A stretch of DNA of 64,000 nt from CADCVQ01 sp038260305 (GTDB taxonomy: Bacteria; Actinomycetota; Thermoleophilia; Solirubrobacterales; Solirubrobacteraceae). Position 1 is the stretch's first letter. Every line of letters starts with the position of its first letter. Location of the stretch: assembly GCA_038260305.1 (NCBI GenBank), contig JBBSNY010000001.1, positions 1 to 64,000 on the forward strand. Direction: 5' to 3'. The notes beneath the pieces are model-generated. The model was not told the DNA's origin, did no database searches, and saw only the letters and a program-made list of their open reading frames with translations. Below are positions 56,817 to 64,000 of the stretch, one piece after another. The position numbers were made by a program, and so were the translations under genes.

Positions 56817-58364
56817 ATGACCTACGAGGAGGCGTGCGCTCAGCACTCGTGGCGGGTCCCTGAGCGTTACAACATCGCCGCGGACGTGTGCGACAAGCAC
56901 CCCCGCGACAAGCTCGCGATGATCCACGAGGATCCCGACGGCGCGGTCCGCGAGCTGCATTGGGGCGAGCTGCAGGACATGTCCAACCGCTTCGCGCGCA
57001 AGCTCGACGAGCAGGGCGTGCAGCGTGGTGATCGTGTCGCGATGCTGCTGCCGCCGACGCCGGAGACGGCGGCCGCGTTCCTCGGCACGTGGAAGGCGGG
57101 CGCGATCCTGCTGTCGATGTCGATCCTCTACGGCGACGAGGGCATCTCACACCGCCTGAACGACTCGCAGGCCGCGCTCGTCGTGACGAACGCGGCGAAT
57201 CGCGAGCGCGTCGCGGGGCTGGCGAAGGTGCTCGAGCTCGAGGTCGGCGACCTCGACGAGGGATCGACGGACTACGAGCCGGTCGACACCGCCGCCGACG
57301 ACCCGGCGCAGCTCTACTACACGTCCGGCACGACCGGCCTCGCGAAGGGGATCCTGCACGCCCATCGCTACATCCTCGGCCACAACGAGTTCGAATTCTG
57401 CCACGACGTCCAGGATGGCGAGCGCTTCCACGGGATGGGCGAGTGGGCGTGGGCCGCGGGGATCTCACCGCTGATCGGCCCGTGGCGCTACGGCGCCGTG
57501 CAGGTCGTGCTGCAGCGCAAGGGCGGCTTCGACCCGCATGGCCAGCTCGCGTTCCTCTCGCGCCACCGGCCGACGAACGTCTTCGGCACGCCGACGGCGA
57601 TCCGCTCGATGATGGGGATCTCCGACGCCGGCACGCGCTACCCGCAGGACTTCCGCATCGTCTGCTCCGCCGGCGAGCCGCTGAACCCCGAGGCGATCCG
57701 CTGGTTTCGCGAGCAGTACGGCGTCACGGTGCTCGACTACTACGGCCTCAGCGAGTCCTATCCGCTGTGCGGCAACTTCCCCTTCATGGAGGTCCGCGAG
57801 GGTTCGATGGGCAAGCCGATGCCCGGCTGGGACGTGCAGATCCTCGACGAGGACGAGCACCCGGTGGGGCAGGGCGTGCGCGGCGAGATCTGCCTGCGGG
57901 CGCGCTCGAACCCGCACTATCCGCTCGGCTACTGGAACAACCCGGAGGCTGCGGTCCAGACCTTCGGCGGCGAGTGGTTTCACACGAAGGACGCCGCCGC
58001 GACCGACGAGGACGGCTACTACTGGTACGAGGGCCGCGCCGACGACGTCATCATCTCGGCCGGCTACCGGATCGGCCCGTTCGAGGTCGAGTCGGCCTGC
58101 CTCGAGCACCCGGCCGTCGCGGAGGCCGCCGCGGTGGCGTGGCCGGATGAGCGGCGCGGCAACGTCGTCAAGGCGTACGTCGTGCTCGCGGCGGGGCACG
58201 AGGGATCCGACGAGCTCGGCAAGGAGATCTCGTCGTTCGTGCGCGAGCACCTCTCGGCCTACGCCTACCCGCGGATCGTCGAGTTCGTCGAAGACCTGCC
58301 CAAGACCCTGACCGGCAAGATTCGCCGCATCGAGCTGCGCGACCGAAGCAAGAAGGAGGCCTGA
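56817..58364 (+). CDS. Acyl-CoA synthetase (AMP-forming)
   Basis: The 515-residue protein has the adenylation motifs YYTSGTTGLAKGILHAHR, YYGLSESYPLCGNFP, DEDGYYWYEGRADDVIISAGYRIGPFEVES and PKTLTGKIRRIELR, whose last Lys is the catalytic, acetylation-regulated one. It makes an acyl-AMP then acyl-CoA, likely for medium or short chains. The ATG at 56817 fits. It is 5 bp upstream of acs, so the pair is co-transcribed. Confidence 0.88.
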   Translation: MTYEEACAQHSWRVPERYNIAADVCDKHPRDKLAMIHEDPDGAVRELHWGELQDMSNRFARKLDEQGVQRGDRVAMLLPPTPETAAAFLGTWKAGAILLSMSILYGDEGISHRLNDSQAALVVTNAANRERVAGLAKVLELEVGDLDEGSTDYEPVDTAADDPAQLYYTSGTTGLAKGILHAHRYILGHNEFEFCHDVQDGERFHGMGEWAWAAGISPLIGPWRYGAVQVVLQRKGGFDPHGQLAFLSRHRPTNVFGTPTAIRSMMGISDAGTRYPQDFRIVCSAGEPLNPEAIRWFREQYGVTVLDYYGLSESYPLCGNFPFMEVREGSMGKPMPGWDVQILDEDEHPVGQGVRGEICLRARSNPHYPLGYWNNPEAAVQTFGGEWFHTKDAAATDEDGYYWYEGRADDVIISAGYRIGPFEVESACLEHPAVAEAAAVAWPDERRGNVVKAYVVLAAGHEGSDELGKEISSFVREHLSAYAYPRIVEFVEDLPKTLTGKIRRIELRDRSKKEA

Positions 58365-58369
58365 CGACG

Positions 58370-60352
<1,983 letters not shown>

Positions 60353-60386
60353 GCGACGCCGGTCGGCATTGGCGAACCGCGCCTGC

Positions 60387-60815
60387 TCAGCCAGCGAGCA
60401 GCCGTTCGACGCCGACGGCGTCGGGCACGACGTGGGTGACGTCCGCCACAGCGAAGGCCGCATCCGCGGAGACGAGGGCATCGGCATCGGCGCGTGACGC
60501 CGCCGCCGCAAGGACGGCATCGAACGCGCCGAGCCGCTCGCTGCGGGCGTACAGCCGCAGGCCGTCCTGCAGATCGTCCTCGCCGACGACGAGCAGCGGC
60601 GCGAGCAGGTCGAGGTAGTCGCGTGTCAGGCGCGCCGCGTCCTCGCGATCACGCCGCCGAGCCCGGACATGCGTGAACTCCTGCACCACCCCGACGGTCG
60701 TCGTCGCCGACAGTCTTCCGTCCGCGATGGCGCCGATCAGGTCACGGCACGGCTCGCGCAACGGATGGTCGGTGCCAACCGCGTAGACGAGCACCGTGGT
60801 GTCGAGGACGATCAT
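60387..60815 (-). CDS. VapC-type PIN ribonuclease toxin
   Basis: The 142-residue protein opens MIVLDTTVLVYAVGTDHPLR (Asp) and has VVQEFTHVRARRR (Glu) and LGAFDAVLAAAASRADADALVSADAAF (Asp), in PIN order. The start overlaps the antitoxin stop (ATGA). Standard length. Target unknown. Confidence 0.82.
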   Translation of the reverse strand: MIVLDTTVLVYAVGTDHPLREPCRDLIGAIADGRLSATTTVGVVQEFTHVRARRRDREDAARLTRDYLDLLAPLLVVGEDDLQDGLRLYARSERLGAFDAVLAAAASRADADALVSADAAFAVADVTHVVPDAVGVERLLAG

Positions 60816-61060
60816 GCGCGCCGGGCGCGCAGGTCGGCGAGTTCCGCGGCGAGAACGGCGGGATCGGGCACCGCCATTGGCTCGGCGGCGAGCAGCCGGC
60901 TCGCGGCGGCCCGACGGCGCGAACCCGGCGCCGGCAGCCCGCGATCGATGGCTTCCCGGACCACCGTGGCGACCGAGACCCCGCGCTCCTCAGCGACCGC
61001 GACGAGGCGAGCGTGCCGATCCGCGTCGAGCAGAATCTGGAGGCGGCGATCGAGCGCCAT
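60812..61060 (-). CDS. Ribbon-helix-helix antitoxin (VapB-like)
   Basis: The 82-residue protein MALDRRLQILLDADRHARLVAVAEERGVSVATVVREAIDRGL is a ribbon-helix-helix fold; the C-terminal part (AAELADLRARR) is the toxin-binding tail. The ATG at 61060 is preferred over 61066 because 61066 lies in the operator palindrome. Confidence 0.8.
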   Translation of the reverse strand: MALDRRLQILLDADRHARLVAVAEERGVSVATVVREAIDRGLPAPGSRRRAAASRLLAAEPMAVPDPAVLAAELADLRARRA

Positions 61061-61081
61061 ACACATACATTAGCATGTGTA
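61060..61081. promoter_or_regulatory. Palindromic operator of the last VapBC pair
   Basis: TACACAT and ATGTGTA (61060-61066, 61075-61081) form a perfect 7-bp inverted repeat that directly abuts the antitoxin start. A leaderless promoter is inferred. Confidence 0.45.
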
Positions 61082-61170
61082 GGTCTAGTTGGAAGATCGT
61101 CGGTTCGGTCTGAGCGCCGCTCAGAACTCGACACGAGACGCCGTCAGGCGGGCGAGCGGCGCGGATCCGC

Positions 61171-61527
61171 TCAGGCGTCGGCAAACGGCAGCCGGCTCAC
61201 GAGATCGGTGATCTCGAAGACCCGGTGGACCTGCTTCGGGCCGCGAAGGATCGTCAGGCGGCCGTCCTCGCTGCAGCGGTCGGCGGCCATCAACAGCATC
61301 CGGATGCCGGTCGAGTCGATGAACTCGAGGCTGCCGAGGTCGACGACGATCGCCGCGGCGTCGGTCGCCTCGACCGCACGCAGCTCCGCCTCGAGATCGG
61401 GCGCCCCCGCGATGTCGAGCTCACCGAGCAACTCGACGACGTGCGTGTCGCCCGCGCGCGCGCTGCGGAGGCGCAGGCTTCCGATCTTGCGCGCTGCTGC
61501 CGCGCGGGCGTCCTCGTCCGTCGACAT
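61171..61527 (-). CDS. STAS-domain anti-anti-sigma factor
   Basis: The 118-residue protein contains HVVELLGELDIAGAPDLEAEL and SLEFIDSTGIRMLLMA, the STAS fold with the phosphorylatable Ser in DSTG. It should antagonise an anti-sigma kinase, but no RsbW-like kinase is in the window. The ATG at 61527 is preceded by the convergent or tandem thyX-like gene stop at 61565 on the same strand. Confidence 0.84.
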   Translation of the reverse strand: MSTDEDARAAAARKIGSLRLRSARAGDTHVVELLGELDIAGAPDLEAELRAVEATDAAAIVVDLGSLEFIDSTGIRMLLMAADRCSEDGRLTILRGPKQVHRVFEITDLVSRLPFADA

Positions 61528-61564
61528 AGCGCGCGACCCTAGCACCGGCGCCGTCGCCCCTGTT

Positions 61565-63184
61565 CTACGCACTCGACGGAACGTTCGCGTCCAACTTGGC
61601 CTGCGTGCGCAGCTCCGAGACGATCCGCTCCAGGCGCGGCTCGGTCTCGCGATCGAGGTGCGTCATCGCCGCCGCCACGGCCGGGTGCACGGCGGCGATC
61701 CGTTCGTGCATCGCGTGCGCGATCGCTCGGTAGGAGGGGTGTCCCTCGCGGCCCGATCGCAGCTCGACGAGCTGCATCGCCTCGCGCGCGTTGAGGTCGA
61801 GCATGTAGCGCAGGCGATAACCGAGGCAGAGGGCGTACATCGCCGCGCGGCGATCGTGACCGCCGTCGAGCAGGCGCTCGTAGGCGCGCTGGGAGACGTC
61901 GAGCGCGCGGCGGAAGTCGTCGCCGACGCCGGCCGCGTCGACCTCCTCGGGAACGCCCGCGCCGAGGTCGGGCGTCAGCGCCTGCCACTGGCAGGTCAGC
62001 ATCCGGTGGCGCTGCAGGTCGCGAAACGCGCCGTAGTCCGAGACGATCTCGAAGCGGTAGCGCAGCGACTCCAGGCCACGGCCGGGCCGGTGACGGCGGT
62101 TGGCCCGCTCGCCCATGAGATCGGCCACGAGCTCGCCGCGCTCGTCGTCGCGCAGCGAAGCGAGCGCGGCGCGCGTCGTCTGCTCGTCGACGCCCGTCGA
62201 CTCGAACAGCAGCGCCGCGAGCATGAGCTCCTCGTCGCCGTCGTGATGGGTGAGGCGCACCGAGGGGCCGCCGGCGCCGTCATCGCCGGGGCGGCGATCG
62301 AGCCCGAGCCGCGCTGCCCAGCGCTCGCCGGCCTGCTCGCGCCGGCGGAGGAACGCGACCCACTCGCCGCCGCGGTCGGGACGCTCGACACGTGACACGA
62401 AGCTCGGCATGACGCCCTGCACGGCCTCGAGGATCATCGAACCGTAGTGGCGCGCCTCGGGCAGCGGGTGTGCGAGCAGGTGCAGGATGAGCTGCTCGTA
62501 GGTCTGGCCCGTCGCGAAGATCCCCATGTGCGACAGCGACGCCGCCGGCAGCAGGCCGCGCAGCAGGTCCAACGCCTTCGCCTTGATCGCGCGCTCGTGC
62601 GCCTTGACGGACTCGCCCTCGGCGGCGGGGTAGCGCTCCGCCGCCCACGCGATGACGCTCGGGATCGAGGCCGAGTAGATCCCGAAGATCTCATCCATCG
62701 CGGCCTCGTAGTCGGGGCCGAGCGACGGGTCGCGGTAGTAGCGGTAGCGCGACGTGCCCTCGATCGGGCGGTCGTAGGCGATGTAGCGCGTCGACTGCTC
62801 GAGATAGGCACCCAGGCGCGGGCGCTGGAGCACCTTCGTCAGGACGTTGGAGACCCACTCACAGGCGACGTGCGCGCCGCCGAGCTGGGCGATCGAGTCG
62901 TCGCCATAGCCGACGAAGATGCGCTCGTAGAAGTCCGCGGCGCGGGCGCCCTCCTGATTGTCGTACGTCGCGACGCCGTCCCCGAGCGACTGCGCGAACT
63001 CGTCGAGGAACAGGCGGCGCAGGGTCCCGGGGTAGCGCGAGTAGCGTGCGAACAGCGCCCCCTTGACGGTCTCGGGCAGGTTGACGAGCGCGAACACCGG
63101 GCTGTCGCAGTTCGTGACGTGCGGCTCGAGTCGGGCGCGCTCCTGCGCGCTGAAGGTCTCGACGGGGTACTCCACGGGGGGCAA
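61565..63184 (-). CDS. Double-length ThyX-like FAD-dependent thymidylate synthase homologue
   Basis: The 539-residue protein is twice the usual ThyX (about 220-250). The N-terminal half contains RPRLGAYLEQSTRY (121-134) and the C-terminal half RHRMLTCQWQALTPD (near 390). Against the ThyX signature RHRxxSxNExSxRY each half keeps a different part: the N half keeps EQSxRY, the C half keeps RHR. Both halves have ThyX-like helices (SGREGHPSYRAIAHAMHERI, VKGALFARYSRYPGTLRRLF). It may be a fused pseudo-dimer with one composite site, or a non-synthase relative. No ThyA is seen in the window. Confidence 0.75.
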   Translation of the reverse strand: MPPVEYPVETFSAQERARLEPHVTNCDSPVFALVNLPETVKGALFARYSRYPGTLRRLFLDEFAQSLGDGVATYDNQEGARAADFYERIFVGYGDDSIAQLGGAHVACEWVSNVLTKVLQRPRLGAYLEQSTRYIAYDRPIEGTSRYRYYRDPSLGPDYEAAMDEIFGIYSASIPSVIAWAAERYPAAEGESVKAHERAIKAKALDLLRGLLPAASLSHMGIFATGQTYEQLILHLLAHPLPEARHYGSMILEAVQGVMPSFVSRVERPDRGGEWVAFLRRREQAGERWAARLGLDRRPGDDGAGGPSVRLTHHDGDEELMLAALLFESTGVDEQTTRAALASLRDDERGELVADLMGERANRRHRPGRGLESLRYRFEIVSDYGAFRDLQRHRMLTCQWQALTPDLGAGVPEEVDAAGVGDDFRRALDVSQRAYERLLDGGHDRRAAMYALCLGYRLRYMLDLNAREAMQLVELRSGREGHPSYRAIAHAMHERIAAVHPAVAAAMTHLDRETEPRLERIVSELRTQAKLDANVPSSA

Positions 63185-63195
63185 GAGGCTAACGC

Positions 63196-63417
63196 GTGCC
63201 TCGGCGGACGCGCCTGGCGTCCATCATCGTCGACAAGCTGCTGCGCAACCGCGGCCGGTCGCTCGTGGTCGTCGTCATCTGCGCGCTGACCGCATCCGCC
63301 AGCCTGGCGATGGAACTGCCGAGCAGGCACCCGCTCGGCGTCTGGCTCGCGGCGGCCCTTGTCTGCTCCTGCGCTGCGCTGCGCCTGGCTTGGTCAGCGG
63401 TCCGGGCGGCCAGGTAG
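63196..63417 (+). CDS. Small two-span membrane protein
   Basis: The 73-residue protein from a GTG start has a basic head (MPRRTRLASIIVDKLLRNRGR) and two helices (SLVVVVICALTASASLAME, LGVWLAAALVCSCAALRLAW). It diverges from the ThyX-like gene with 11 bp between starts. No family is recognised. Confidence 0.5.
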   Translation: MPRRTRLASIIVDKLLRNRGRSLVVVVICALTASASLAMELPSRHPLGVWLAAALVCSCAALRLAWSAVRAAR

Positions 63418-63464
63418 AATGGGCGTCGCTTGAGCCTCACGACATGTCTGCCGAAGGGCGAACC

Positions 63465-63536
63465 ATGGGCAAAGCCTCCAACCGCATGCGAACGAACGGC
63501 GCGTACGTCATCAAGTCGGCGGAGAGCGTGCCGTAA
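63465..63536 (+). CDS. Possible 23-residue small protein
   Basis: ATG at 63465 after GAAGGGCGAACC opens MGKASNRMRTNGAYVIKSAE and a stop at 63534-63536. Basic N-terminus, polar. The remaining 63537-63652 shows a weak GC-rich hairpin (GCCCCGGGGGCC) but no other gene. It may be real or chance. Confidence 0.25.
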   Translation: MGKASNRMRTNGAYVIKSAESVP

Positions 63537-63652
63537 CCCGATCGAGCCCCGGGGGCCGCTCAACGGGCGTGCTCCGGTTGTGACCGCGGCGGACAAGAAG
63601 CTCGCCGAGGCCGTCCGGCTTCGCCACCGCAGCGCGTAGCCCCGCTGGCGCT

Positions 63653-64000
63653 TCAGCCGACCGGGACGCGGGGCGGCTGCTCGGCGTCGACGGCGACGCC
63701 GAGCTTCGCATGCTGGTCGCCGAGCCCGCCCTGCGCCGGGTCGGCGAGCGACAGCGCCCCGGGGAGCTGTCGGTGCAAGCGCGACTGCAGCTCGGTCAGC
63801 GGCTGCAACACGCCGCGCAGCACGAGCGCCTCGCCGACGTAGCGCGGCGCCCAGACGCGCGCCTTGCGGCGCGCGACGGCGCGCTCGATCGCGTCGATCG
63901 CGTCCGACAGCGGCGCCGGCGTGGCGACGAACTTCGGCAGCGTCGACATCATGACCTGCGACGACGGGTGCGCGAAGCTGGCGCGCACGAGGTCGGTGTC
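63653..64000 (-). CDS. SDR family oxidoreductase, C-terminal part only
   Basis: The visible part (about 116 residues) reads on from the window edge: DTDLVRASFAHPSSQVMMST... PLSDAIDAIERAVARRKARVWAPRYVGEALVLRG, typical of the C-terminal quarter of short-chain dehydrogenases in actinobacteria. The Rossmann and YxxxK parts lie outside. Substrate unknown. Confidence 0.6.
   Translation of the reverse strand, partial: DTDLVRASFAHPSSQVMMSTLPKFVATPAPLSDAIDAIERAVARRKARVWAPRYVGEALVLRGVLQPLTELQSRLHRQLPGALSLADPAQGGLGDQHAKLGVAVDAEQPPRVPVG

Overview
The window is high-GC, gene-dense chromosomal DNA. Small four-base (ATGA/GTGA) translational overlaps, frequent GTG starts, the gene order dnaK-grpE-dnaJ-hspR with a separate clpB, a ThyX-type protein and the sequence style of the secreted proteins all suggest an actinobacterium. 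My best guess is the Thermoleophilia/Solirubrobacterales (Conexibacter, Solirubrobacter and relatives). That placement is inferred from protein style; no rRNA or tRNA is visible to confirm it.

Layout. 0-5 kb is a worn accessory region: a truncated PIN gene, a VapBC pair, a duplicated PIN fragment, a Uma2 nuclease, an HTH/nucleotidyltransferase toxin-antitoxin pair, a mazEF-like pair whose antitoxin is frameshifted, and a twice-frameshifted PKD-type surface-protein pseudogene. 5-7 kb is an ECF sigma factor, a small secreted repeat protein and a membrane anti-sigma-like protein. 7-12.5 kb holds DUF1206 and phospholipase D-like proteins, gene fragments and a secreted propeller-like protein. 12.5-16.3 kb is an extracytoplasmic flavin operon (ApbE, FRD/FNR reductase, FMN-binding substrate) next to a possible presenilin-like membrane protease. 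17-22.6 kb is a type IV pilus block (PilB ATPase and PilV/W/X-like minor pilins).

23.7-29.8 kb carries purB, purE and purD, with an AbrB/PIN pair and a Uma2 gene inserted between purE and purD. 31-34.4 kb is one very large AAA/TPR-type ATPase. 34.3-42.2 kb is the heat-shock region (clpB, hspR, dnaJ, grpE, dnaK), with HAIR-like inverted repeats in front of clpB and dnaK consistent with HspR control. 43-45.7 kb is a coupled nucleotide-sugar operon. 45.8-56.7 kb mixes regulators (a CGNR protein with an expanded repeat, an ECF sigma factor fused to a zinc-finger/membrane/extracellular tail), a flippase-like protein and a lipid operon (alpha/beta hydrolase-like, patatin, acyltransferase). 56.8-60.4 kb has two acyl/acetyl-CoA synthetases in tandem. 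The end has a VapBC pair, a STAS protein, a double-length ThyX-like protein and the 3' end of an SDR gene.

Two themes stand out. Toxin-antitoxin and Uma2 genes keep recurring, often with a palindrome abutting the start codon. Short duplicated gene ends (106 bp, 46 bp and 42 bp) in the first 11 kb record past local recombination and gene decay. The most interesting candidates are the ThyX-like protein with its signature split between two halves, the presenilin-like protein, and the flavinylation operon.
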